Assembly: GCA_963662355.1 (NCBI GenBank)
Contig: OY759361.1
Coordinates: 496,001-560,000, forward strand
Source of the DNA: WTFY01 sp026713925
GTDB lineage: Bacteria; Pseudomonadota; Gammaproteobacteria; UBA4575
Length of the DNA stretch: 64,000 nt
Direction: 5' to 3'
Made by a program: the position numbers and the translations under genes
Shown here: one piece after another, positions 12,886 through 20,014 of the stretch
How the letters are laid out: the number at the start of each line of letters is the position of its first letter
How positions within the stretch are numbered: position 1 is the stretch's first letter
The notes under the pieces: model-generated
Told to the model about the DNA's origin: nothing
The model's input: only the letters and a program-made list of their open reading frames with translations
Databases searched by the model: none

Positions 12886-13176
12886 TCATGCTACCGACGA
12901 GAGCCGCCTCACCTTAATTCGGTTTGCTTTTTTCATTGCCTGAGACAGCTCATAGGCTGATTGAAGCCGATACCAGGTTCCAGCACCACCTCCAAAAGCC
13001 TTGTCTAGACGAATAGCCATCTCGGGTGAAATTCCTGAACGGCAATTTACAACATCCGAGAGCTGCTTGCGGCTGACTCCAAGTTTCTGTGCGGCCTCGG
13101 TCACGCTGAGCCCCAGAGGCTCCAGGCAGTCATGGCGCACGGACAGACCCGGATGAGGTGGATTTTTCATAGGCAT
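12886..13176 (-). CDS. HigA-family antitoxin, copy 1 (toxin partner degraded)
   Basis: The 96-residue protein starts HPGLSVRHDCLEPLGLSVTEAAQKLGVSRKQLSDVV after a short lead, which is the XRE-type helix-turn-helix of HigA/VapI antitoxins, followed by NCRSGISPEMAIRLDKAFG and a C-terminal helical tail (WYRLQSAYELSQAMKKANR). It should bind DNA and neutralise a HigB RNase. An AGGAGGG Shine-Dalgarno precedes the start at 13176. Directly upstream, only the end of a higB frame remains, so this antitoxin is an orphan. It resembles the antitoxin at 13397 but is not a recent copy. Confidence 0.85.
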   Translation of the reverse strand: MPMKNPPHPGLSVRHDCLEPLGLSVTEAAQKLGVSRKQLSDVVNCRSGISPEMAIRLDKAFGGGAGTWYRLQSAYELSQAMKKANRIKVRRLSSVA

Positions 13177-13188
13177 GCTAGAACCCTC

Positions 13189-13290
13189 CTAATGATAGTC
13201 AATCAAATCTACATCTTTGACGTCCTGCCCCTTGAAGAAAAAAATAATGCGCCAGTTCCTGGATATCCTTGCTGACACATAAGGTATTTC
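13189..13290 (-). pseudogene. Remnant of a HigB toxin (C-terminal end only)
   Basis: The minus-strand frame ending at 13189 reads ARISRNWRIIFFFKGQDVKDVDLIDYH and stop, which matches the C-terminal part of HigB (compare the intact copy: VSGNWRITFKEKNGHIYDLNLEDYH). No continuation of the toxin is found upstream toward 13396, so the first two-thirds are missing. It ends 13 bp before the antitoxin start, the expected spacing for a HigBA operon. Confidence 0.75.
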
Positions 13291-13396
13291 AAATCATAGG
13301 CCATTCACGTCGCAACATTATTCAGTTCTGGAAATACCCAGGCTACAAAACCTTTCTTTGCGTGGAGCCAGTCGCCAAGTGATATTCTTTATCTAG

Positions 13397-13702
13397 TCAA
13401 GCTGGAGAGTATCGCTCAACACTAACCTGTTCTGAGTAGGCTCGCATCTGAGAAGCGTCGTACCATGCCTGCATACGCAACAGCATATCCATACTTACAT
13501 CGAAAGCCTTTTCGATACGAAGCGCCATCTCCGGCGACAAACTGGCTTTACCGTTCAGAAAGTCCGAGAGTGTCGCTCTTCGAACTCCAAGAATCTCCGC
13601 TGCTTTCGTCACAGTCAGGCCTAATTCTTCAACGATCTCTGTCCGGACGAAATCACCCGGGTGGGAAGGTGTCATATTTACTTTGATGTCGTTAGTAGTC
13701 AT
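13397..13702 (-). CDS. higA: HigA-family antitoxin, copy 2
   Basis: The 101-residue protein has the HigA pattern SHPGDFVRTEIVEELGLTVTKAAEILGVRRATLSDFLNG with an XRE helix-turn-helix around residues 28-55, then KASLSPEMALRIEKAFDVSMDMLLRMQAWYDASQMR. It is expected to bind and inhibit the HigB encoded just upstream and to repress the operon. The start codon overlaps the higB stop (TGATG at 13702), indicating translational coupling. Its C-terminal tail differs from copy 1. Confidence 0.9.
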   Translation of the reverse strand: MTTNDIKVNMTPSHPGDFVRTEIVEELGLTVTKAAEILGVRRATLSDFLNGKASLSPEMALRIEKAFDVSMDMLLRMQAWYDASQMRAYSEQVSVERYSPA

Positions 13703-13992
13703 CAGTGGTAATCCTCCAAGTTCAGGTCATAGATATGCCCATTCTTTTCTTTAAAAGTAATCCTCCAGTTTCCCGAAACTGAAACGCTCCACTCTTTCCG
13801 TCGCTTTCCAGAAAGCCTATGGACATGCCAACCTAGCGGAGCATCCGCAAGAAACTCATCCATTTCATCGGCCAGAACCAGAATGGTCAAAATCTTACGG
13901 ACACGACTGGCAAGACCTAATTTCAAAAAACGGTCGTCATCCTCTGCGAGAAGCCTGCGCAATCCACGATGACGTACAGACCGAATAATCAT
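13702..13992 (-). CDS. higB: HigB-family toxin, ribosome-dependent mRNA endoribonuclease
   Basis: The 96-residue protein has the RelE/HigB features: an N-terminal RSVRHRGLRRLLAEDD region, the conserved PLGWHVHRLSGKRRKEWSVSVSGNWRITFKEKNGHIYDLNLEDYH half and the family's terminal DYH. HigB toxins cleave translated mRNA on the ribosome. It is the first gene of a HigBA operon and overlaps higA by one base. The putative -10 box ends only 7 bp before the ATG, so the transcript may be leaderless or nearly so. Confidence 0.9.
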   Translation of the reverse strand: MIIRSVRHRGLRRLLAEDDDRFLKLGLASRVRKILTILVLADEMDEFLADAPLGWHVHRLSGKRRKEWSVSVSGNWRITFKEKNGHIYDLNLEDYH

Positions 13993-13998
13993 CTAGTG

Positions 13999-14019
13999 AT
14001 TGTACTGTATTACCGTACA
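13999..14019 (-). promoter_or_regulatory. higBA promoter and operator candidate
   Basis: An imperfect palindrome TGTACTGTATTACCGTACA (14001-14019) overlaps a minus-strand -10 box TACAAT (13999-14004) just upstream of higB. This is where a HigA autorepressor would be expected to bind. Confidence 0.5.
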
Positions 14020-14185
14020 TCATGCAATGCGATTGCTGTTAACAGGAAATCAAAGACTGAGGCTCAAGAACCTAATCGAGGCAGCTAACCGGGTGTGCTG
14101 GAAAAGTACTGCGCTGGTATTACTGAGACAGAAAGCAGCGACCGCATGATGCGGTAACTGCCTTATTAATTAGAATACGATTCAG

Positions 14186-14230
14186 TGGCGCGCCCGGAGA
14201 GATTCGAACTCCCGACCGCCTAGTTAGTAG
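14186..14230 (-). repeat. Inner att-like tRNA-Arg 3' fragment, left end of the ICE
   Basis: A direct repeat of 12721-12765 with mismatches only at repeat positions 30, 37 and 41. On the minus strand it covers the tRNA from position 32 to CCA, with the T-arm and acceptor block of 29 nt identical in both. The anticodon triplet reads ACT here instead of ACG, so it is an element-carried variant. It ends 5 bp before the stop codon of traG. The intact tRNA gene should lie at the opposite end of the ICE, outside the window. Confidence 0.8.
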
Positions 14231-14235
14231 AATTC

Positions 14236-15789
14236 CTATCGCTTCAATGCCACCTTGCCCATGCCGCCACCGAGGCGCCCGGCATCGTCCCCGCCTCGGC
14301 TCAGCGGCGAGGTGGCCGATGCGATTGAGCGACCGATGTGCACCCCTGCCCAGGCCATCATGGCACTCCATAACAGCGGCAAGCCCAGGTACAGGCTGGT
14401 CGTGATCATGTTGAGCAGCATGCGCTTAAGGTCATGCTCGCCGGGATTGGCAAACACCTGCAAGAAGACATTGACGTCCGGATACATGGACCGGATGAGA
14501 TTCTGGTCCACCCACAGGGCCAGGTACCACAGCACACTCCAGAACTTGACGGTGAAGATGGCCAGCGCACCGGTCACCATCATGGAAACCGAGTACCGGG
14601 ACAACACCACGACCATGGGGAGCAGGGCATAGATGCCGAGCAGGAACACCGCCTGCATCATGGGAAGGGCCTGCACGGCGGCGGTCACGGTCACCGAAAA
14701 CAGCGCGGAGGCGGCCACGACTCCACCGGCGGCCAGCCCGCCCCTGATCCAGCTCTCCGTCGTGCCCAGCCAGCCTGTCGCTGCGGTGTTGTTTGAAACC
14801 AGGTCGTTGTTCGACCATACCGGCGGAGCGTTGGCCAGGACGGTCCTGGCAACCGCATCCTGGCGCTGCTCGCCCGCCAGCCCCGGTGCCACGGCCACAA
14901 CCAGGGCTGAAAACCCGGCCGAGGTGGCATCGGCCTGTGCAACCAGTTTCCTGCGCAGACCGATCGAGCTTTCCTCCCACCACTGCCTGCACCAGGGTCT
15001 GCCCCAGGACGGCGGAGTCCCCGGGTCGTACTCGGTATCGCGTGTCGGCTGATAGGCCCAGCCCGGGACCGGCGTGGACGGGCGAAGCACCGTGTAGTAG
15101 CCCGGGGTTTCGCGATAGACATGCGATCCCATCCAGTCCGGGTCATCAGGCCCGTAGGTGCCCAGCAGCATCCGGATGGCGGGGGTTGCCGGACGTTCAG
15201 CCTGGTATTTCGAGCGGGCCGGGACATAGCACTGGCTGAAAAATTCACTGACCTCGCGGCGCAGGCGCGGGTCGGCAATGGTCGCCAGGCGCGCCTGCTG
15301 CTCGTAGGTGCGCAGATCGGCGGCCGAGGGCAGCCCTTCGACCACGGCATGGTTCAGGCCGGATGCCATGGCCAACACTGCATACCACCAGACCGGGAGG
15401 TTCACCGTTGCCGGGGAGCCGCTGAACCCGTTTGCACCGAAGGTGCCTTGCGGCGCACCGGGCGTTGCGCGAACGGGTGCCGGGTCGTTCAGGGTCGGCG
15501 GTGGCGTGTAGCTCAGGGTACCGGCATCCAGAGGTGTCAGGACGGCCGGCTGACCGGCCAGTACCACCACCAGCAACGCGATGAACAGTTCAATCTCCAT
15601 GCGCCGCAGCGACAGCCCGGGAGCGGTGCCGAACTCTCCTCCCTCGGCCGGTTCCCGCCAGTGATCGATCAGGATCCCGAGAAACGGCAGATACACGATG
15701 CCCGTCCCCGAGAGCACATCCCACAGGATGTTGTAGAAAACCCAGCCGAACAGCGTGGTGAACAGCTCAAGGTAGCTGTCGAGCGTCAT
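14236..15789 (-). CDS. TraG N-terminal-domain mating-pore protein
   Basis: The 517-residue protein starts MTLDSYLELFTTLFGWVFYNILWDVL and has several membrane spans near the N terminus and a cluster near the C terminus (about residues 370-500: ALPMMQAVFLLGIYALLPMVVVLSRYSVSMM and later LLNMITTSLYLGLPLLWSAMMAWAG). It belongs to the TraG-N family found at the end of ICE transfer operons, an inner-membrane component of the mating apparatus. The open frame extends to 16122, but the upstream part is a shadow of the next gene; the ATG at 15789 overlaps that gene's stop. It is the last gene of the ICE, ending 5 bp from the att fragment. Confidence 0.85.
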   Translation of the reverse strand: MTLDSYLELFTTLFGWVFYNILWDVLSGTGIVYLPFLGILIDHWREPAEGGEFGTAPGLSLRRMEIELFIALLVVVLAGQPAVLTPLDAGTLSYTPPPTLNDPAPVRATPGAPQGTFGANGFSGSPATVNLPVWWYAVLAMASGLNHAVVEGLPSAADLRTYEQQARLATIADPRLRREVSEFFSQCYVPARSKYQAERPATPAIRMLLGTYGPDDPDWMGSHVYRETPGYYTVLRPSTPVPGWAYQPTRDTEYDPGTPPSWGRPWCRQWWEESSIGLRRKLVAQADATSAGFSALVVAVAPGLAGEQRQDAVARTVLANAPPVWSNNDLVSNNTAATGWLGTTESWIRGGLAAGGVVAASALFSVTVTAAVQALPMMQAVFLLGIYALLPMVVVLSRYSVSMMVTGALAIFTVKFWSVLWYLALWVDQNLIRSMYPDVNVFLQVFANPGEHDLKRMLLNMITTSLYLGLPLLWSAMMAWAGVHIGRSIASATSPLSRGGDDAGRLGGGMGKVALKR

Positions 15790-16151
15790 GCGCCACCTCC
15801 CTGCAGGGCCTGCAGGAACCTTTGCAGCAGATCCTGCCCGAGCATCAACTCGATCACCACCAGCCAGGCCGCGACCTGCCAGCGCCAGGCCTGCAGCCGT
15901 GCCGCCCGGAGCGCACCCATGCGGCCCCACCGCGACAGCAGCCGGATGATGCCCGGCCAGCACAGTGCGACCAGGGCCACCACCAGCATCCGGACCGCCG
16001 TGAAGGCCGGCTGCAGCGCCTCGACCCGTGCCTGGACCTCGGCCATGGGCGAGGTGTGCAGCGCCTGCCAGAGTATCCCCCCGGTGCATGCCGCAAGCCC
16101 GAAGGCAAGCAGGGTTAGGCACACGAACCAGCGCTTGCGAAGGCCGTGCAC
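15786..16151 (-). CDS. Small ICE membrane protein between PFL_4711 and traG
   Basis: The 121-residue protein begins at a GTG one base after the stop of the PFL_4711 gene. It has an N-terminal hydrophobic segment ending in a lipoprotein-like LAFGLAACTGG, a second membrane span near residues 52-70 (MLVVALVALCWPGII) and a hydrophobic C-terminal stretch. Similar short genes sit at this place in related ICEs. Its role in transfer is unknown. It overlaps traG by 4 bp (ATGA), so translation is coupled. Confidence 0.65.
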   Translation of the reverse strand: MHGLRKRWFVCLTLLAFGLAACTGGILWQALHTSPMAEVQARVEALQPAFTAVRMLVVALVALCWPGIIRLLSRWGRMGALRAARLQAWRWQVAAWLVVIELMLGQDLLQRFLQALQGGGA

Positions 16152-16152
16152 G

Positions 16153-17535
16153 CTACGGCACGCGTCCACGTTCCAGGGGCCTCGGGTCGAGCGTGCGCAC
16201 CGCGGGGACGGCAAGGGAGGCCTGGCGCCTGGCGGTCGCGCGGCGCAGCAGGACGCCCACGGTCTCGGAGACGACCTCCCGGCGCACCCGGGTCTCGAAC
16301 AGCAGGCTGTCGATTTCACGGTCGAGCTCGGCGATCGAGGCATCGGCATGCTCGCGGGCGACCTCGGTGGCATAGACCTCGGGCACCTGGCGCCCGGTGA
16401 GCAACAGCCGCCTGGCCAGCAGGGCCTTCTCCACGGTCCGCGCAATACTGATCTCCGAGACCAGCCGGCTGATGACCAGGTTCTGCTCGGAGGCCGGCAT
16501 GTCCCGGACCGCCTCGATGACCTGGCGCGTGATGGCGATGCCGGGCGCACCGATGGACTCCAGGTTGGCAAGCGTCGGGGGCGTGCTGCCGTCGACCAGG
16601 TGCTGGAGATTCGTGGTCACGGACCCCGCTTCCTGGTGCAGCTTGGGCAGCAGGCCGGTGCCGGGAATGCTGTCCTTGCGGCAGGTGTCGCAGGTGGTCA
16701 CGATGTTCTCCCCCACCACGTCAACCACCCAGCGCCTGGCCTCAACCGGCGACCTCCAGACCTCGGCCAGCCTGGCGGCAGAGCCCGCAGGCACCGGTCC
16801 CGCGGCGGCGACCGGGCGGTTCATGTTGAGGTTGTACCCGGCCTGGACGATGTCCCCGGTGAATTCCAGCACCGGCTGGCCCGAACCCCCGGCCATGCCG
16901 CCGATCCATGGCACGCCGTTGTCCCCGTTGGCCGTCTCCACGGCATCCCTGGCCCGCACCGCATCGTTGCCTGCGATGCCCATCTGCCACTTCCAGTCAT
17001 TGCCTTTCGACAGCACGACGAGATCGGCGTAGGGGTTCTTGCCCCGGGCGATTTCGGCTTCCATCTGCTCGCAGGACTTGGTCGCCAGGCGCAACGTCTC
17101 CTCGGCCTTGATCAGCGCGTTCTGGAACAGGTCGTAGAGGCCAGGGTTGGCACGCTGCAGGATGAGCGCAGGCAGGGCCGCCAGGGCGGCAGTAGCCGCG
17201 GCCGTCATGGCATTCATCATGCGCTCGGCCCCGGCCCCGATCTCGTTGAGGGTGTTGGTGACGGCCGCCACGGGATCGAACTTGCCGCAGCTGTATCCTG
17301 CGCCGAGCTGGGCCGCCCCGCCCAGGGTGACCGAGACCACGGACGGGTTGGCGGCGGCCGATACCGGACTTGCCCCCCCGATCTCGTAGTACCAGAACCC
17401 GTCTTCCGTCGGCGCCATGGCGGCCTGGCCCGGATTTGACACGCACAGCACGGCCAGCAGCGTCCACAACCCTCCCCGCATGATCCGGGCGAGCCGGCAC
17501 ATTCCGGCCTGAAGAGCCTGCCTGCGGTCCCTCAT
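16153..17535 (-). CDS. ICE conjugation protein, PFL_4711 family (TIGR03755)
   Basis: The 460-residue protein has a signal peptide after a charged start (LARIMRGGLWTLLAVLCVSNPGQAA) followed by a mature region starting MAPTEDGFWYYEIGGASPVS. It contains CGKFDP, CEQ and CDTC cysteines, consistent with an exported protein that forms disulfides, plus an alanine-rich helical region around residues 105-145. It is expected in the periplasm or outer membrane as part of the mating-pair apparatus. Its ATG overlaps the TraU stop (ATGA at 17532-17535). Confidence 0.85.
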   Translation of the reverse strand: MRDRRQALQAGMCRLARIMRGGLWTLLAVLCVSNPGQAAMAPTEDGFWYYEIGGASPVSAAANPSVVSVTLGGAAQLGAGYSCGKFDPVAAVTNTLNEIGAGAERMMNAMTAAATAALAALPALILQRANPGLYDLFQNALIKAEETLRLATKSCEQMEAEIARGKNPYADLVVLSKGNDWKWQMGIAGNDAVRARDAVETANGDNGVPWIGGMAGGSGQPVLEFTGDIVQAGYNLNMNRPVAAAGPVPAGSAARLAEVWRSPVEARRWVVDVVGENIVTTCDTCRKDSIPGTGLLPKLHQEAGSVTTNLQHLVDGSTPPTLANLESIGAPGIAITRQVIEAVRDMPASEQNLVISRLVSEISIARTVEKALLARRLLLTGRQVPEVYATEVAREHADASIAELDREIDSLLFETRVRREVVSETVGVLLRRATARRQASLAVPAVRTLDPRPLERGRVP

Positions 17536-18533
17536 GGTGGCCAGTCCATCCAGTCAATGTCGAACAGGAACCACTGGCCGCGCCGCCGGCAGCATTGGTA
17601 GGGACGCCACAGGGACCAGGCGTAATCGCCCCCTTCATCCACCCGCCCGGCCCCCCAGCTTCCCGGCGTCCCCAGATCGCTGGTGCCGAACACGCCGCAG
17701 CCCGTTTGCGCGCGCGGATGCAGCATCTGCCAGACACCGGTGCGCCGGTCACGTTCCACCAGCGGGCCTGCGGGCCACAGCTTCTGGCCCGATGCGGATG
17801 ACCCCGTGAGCGGAACGTACACATGCGGCTGTCCCGTGCGGGTGACGATATCTCCGGCACGCTGTGCGATCACGGCCGCCGCCTTGGGTTCGTCCACCTG
17901 CGTGAGCCACCCCGTGCGCGGGTACACCCCGCCCCAGGTCTGCAGCGGCCAGCCACCGATTTCACGCAGGCCCGGAGTAAAGCTCGCGGGATACAGCATC
18001 TCGGGGACCGCCTGGCGCCAGGACAGCGCATCGATGCCGGACTGGAAGTAGGGGACGAGCGCCCGGGTCTGCGAGCGGCACGTGAAGGCGGGAACGGGCA
18101 GGACCGTGAGCGGATGCCCGATCGCATCGGCCTTACGAAAGACCAGGCTGCGGTGCTCGCGGGCGGACCCCTCGGTGCGATGACCGCCACCGCCTGCAGC
18201 CACCGGCAAGCGGGCACCCAGTACGGCCGCACGCTGGGCCCGGCCGAGCACCGTGCGGGCCTCCACCCAGGGATTGGCGCCCAGTTCGTGGTAGCTGCTG
18301 ACCACCAGGTCCGGGCGGTAGTGCCCGACCTTGACAGAGGTGCGGACCTTGCACCCGGACCACGAGCACCGCAGCCAGAAGCATGACCCGACGGGTGTCC
18401 ACTGCATGCACGAGGAGGCCGCAGCCGACGTGCGGGCCATGATCCCGGAGGTCGTGATCGAACCGCCCTGTACGGGGCCCGCCATCCCCAGCACGGCGGC
18501 TAAAAGCAAGGGCCCCCGGTACCAGGCGCTCAT
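17532..18533 (-). CDS. TraU-like ICE conjugation protein, PFL_4710 family (TIGR03756)
   Basis: The 333-residue protein starts at MSAWYRGPLLLAAVLGMAGPVQGG, a good signal peptide. It continues with a cysteine-rich region (CMQWTPVGSCFWLRCSWSGC), VGHYRPDLVVSSYHELGANPWVE and a tryptophan- and cysteine-rich C terminus (CCRRRGQWFLFDIDWMDWPP). TraU-type proteins are disulfide-rich periplasmic factors needed for mating-pair stabilisation. The ATG at 18533 forms an ATGA overlap with the preceding gene; the ATG 21 bp upstream is less likely. Confidence 0.87.
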   Translation of the reverse strand: MSAWYRGPLLLAAVLGMAGPVQGGSITTSGIMARTSAAASSCMQWTPVGSCFWLRCSWSGCKVRTSVKVGHYRPDLVVSSYHELGANPWVEARTVLGRAQRAAVLGARLPVAAGGGGHRTEGSAREHRSLVFRKADAIGHPLTVLPVPAFTCRSQTRALVPYFQSGIDALSWRQAVPEMLYPASFTPGLREIGGWPLQTWGGVYPRTGWLTQVDEPKAAAVIAQRAGDIVTRTGQPHVYVPLTGSSASGQKLWPAGPLVERDRRTGVWQMLHPRAQTGCGVFGTSDLGTPGSWGAGRVDEGGDYAWSLWRPYQCCRRRGQWFLFDIDWMDWPP

Positions 18534-19003
18534 GGAGGATTCGCGGCGCGCCATGCCCGGTAGTGCCCGAGCGCCGCCGCCACATCGGTAAGACCGTACA
18601 CGGCCACCTGGCCGTCAAACACCATGGCCGGATAGCGGTCGATTGCGTAGTGAGCCGCCCTTGCCAGGCCGACGGCAGCATGGCGCATCCGTGCACGGTC
18701 TGTTTCGTTTACCTGCTGGACCCGTTGCCATGCGATGTCCCGCGACGTTCCGGGACCGCCAGGCAGGTTCGCGGACAGCCAGGCCTCAAGCCTGGCGAGG
18801 CCGTCCAACTCGTACACCCGCATCTCGACATGCGCCCGGGTGGCGTTTCGGCGGGTCGGGGGCAGGTCCGAGGCCGTGAACACCTCGATGAGCCGGGGGA
18901 GCGCGGTGGCCGGTTCAAGTGCCCGCACCGCAGGCCCGGCGGCCATCATGAAAACCAGTGACCCCCAGCAGACAAACTGTTTCCAGTGCAGGCTTTCTGT
19001 CAT
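18530..19003 (-). CDS. ICE periplasmic protein, PFL_4709 family (TIGR03757/DUF1525)
   Basis: The 157-residue protein has a signal peptide (VCWGSLVFMMAAGPAVRA) and then LIEVFTASDLPPT, VYELDGLARLEAWLSANLPGG and a C-terminal HYAIDRYPAMVFDGQVAVYGLTDVAAALGHY. These blocks are the hallmark of DUF1525, a thioredoxin-fold-like family without the CxxC motif that accompanies TraU in ICEs. It is the first gene of the block 19003-14236, in which all genes overlap or touch. The start lies just after a GAGGA that is too close to be ideal, with GGGA further upstream. Confidence 0.87.
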   Translation of the reverse strand: MTESLHWKQFVCWGSLVFMMAAGPAVRALEPATALPRLIEVFTASDLPPTRRNATRAHVEMRVYELDGLARLEAWLSANLPGGPGTSRDIAWQRVQQVNETDRARMRHAAVGLARAAHYAIDRYPAMVFDGQVAVYGLTDVAAALGHYRAWRAANPP

Positions 19004-19280
19004 TCCTCAGCATTCCCGGTCAATTCCAGGAGACATCGTGGGGCCGGGTGCATGACGGTGAAAGTGAAAACCATTCCGGCAGGTGACTGGGTTTTCGATG
19101 TCCGGCGCATACAGGCACCGATCGGCCAGGTGCTTGTCGCACCTGCATCGGCCGCGAGGTGCCCGAAGGCCTGCGGGAATGCAAGGATGCCGGCCGGACC
19201 AGTCAGGACGCATTGCCTGAATGGCCGGAAATCGTGACATCAGGCGTGAGGACACCCTGCGGGAACGCGTGCGTTCGTGA
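19004..19280. other. Gene-free stretch upstream of PFL_4709 and hipB
   Basis: GC-rich sequence with no gene I can support. It should hold the promoter for the minus-strand PFL_4709 operon. It ends abruptly at the AT-rich tract. Confidence 0.45.
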
Positions 19281-19408
19281 AATAATCAGTAGAACTATAT
19301 AAATAATACTATATAATATATTTATATATATTAACTATTCAGATTCTATGCATATTTATATGTAAATATAAATTATATAATTATTCATATATATAATATT
19401 ATATTATT
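19281..19408 (+). promoter_or_regulatory. 128-bp tract of about 90% A+T in front of hipB
   Basis: Only 13 of the 128 bases are G or C, while flanking DNA is roughly 65% GC. The tract contains many TATAAT-like hexamers and short inverted repeats such as CATATTTATATG, and runs directly into the hipB ATG. No Shine-Dalgarno sequence is present. It may combine promoter, operator and a nucleoid-protein (H-NS/IHF-like) binding site. Confidence 0.6.
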
Positions 19409-20014
19409 ATGAAGTACACCACCGAGTACCTTGCCCGCATGCTGCACCGCGCAAGAAAGACCAAGGGACTGAGTCAGCGTCTGCTGGGCACGATGACGGC
19501 CGTGCCGCAGGGCCATATCTCACGAATCGAAAATGGTGAGGTCGATATCCGGGTATCCAGCCTCATCGAGCTGGCCCGGGCCCTTGACCTGGAACCGATG
19601 CTCGTACCCCGCGCAGCGGTCCCGGCTGTCGAGTCGATCATACAGGGCAGCCTGGAGGACACGGAGCTTCCTGGCGGGCCTGCCCTGCAGACGCGACGCG
19701 AGCTCAGGCGCCTGGATGCCCGCACGGGAGATCTCATGCGCTCGCACCCGCAAGCAGGAGAGCTGGCCCAGCTCCGCCACCAGGTGCGCGGGCTGCTGCA
19801 GGTCCGGGTCCCGCGCCGCAGCCTCGCGGTGATCCAGGATGCCGCCAAGGCCGTGCATGCCTTCCAGCACAACACGCAGCAGCGTGCGGGCCTGCGCGAT
19901 GCGCTCTCACAGCTTCGCAGCCTGCACAACGCACTGACTCACGGGACAGCCGACGAGGCCGGGAGCAAGGCGGCCCGTTCGGCCTACCGGCTGGATGAAG
20001 ACGGTCATGACTGA
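19409..20014 (+). CDS. HipB-like antitoxin with long C-terminal extension
   Basis: The 201-residue protein has an N-terminal XRE helix-turn-helix (residues about 8-62: LARMLHRARKTKGLSQRLLG ... HISRIENGEVDIRVSSLIELARALD) typical of HipB. Standard HipB is about 90 residues; here a further 120 residues follow, rich in Arg and Leu and predicted helical. It should bind its operator and HipA. It overlaps hipA by 8 bp. The extension may form the HipA-binding part or a separate regulatory module; I do not recognise it. Confidence 0.82.
   Translation: MKYTTEYLARMLHRARKTKGLSQRLLGTMTAVPQGHISRIENGEVDIRVSSLIELARALDLEPMLVPRAAVPAVESIIQGSLEDTELPGGPALQTRRELRRLDARTGDLMRSHPQAGELAQLRHQVRGLLQVRVPRRSLAVIQDAAKAVHAFQHNTQQRAGLRDALSQLRSLHNALTHGTADEAGSKAARSAYRLDEDGHD

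Larger units (their letters stand above)
12721..14185. mobile_element. 1.46-kb mini-island between tandem tRNA fragments
   Basis: The segment is bounded by two same-orientation tRNA-Arg 3' fragments and contains a HigA-like antitoxin with a toxin remnant plus an intact HigBA pair, with lower GC than both flanks. No integrase is present. It could be the residue of an earlier element that used the same tRNA, or a separately mobilised segment left between accreted islands. Confidence 0.55.

Noticed and set aside
14236..16122. A 628-residue traG product
   Set aside because: The first 111 codons lie in the shadow of the neighbouring gene and read as low-complexity Gly/Ala; the true start is 15789, coupled to the upstream stop.
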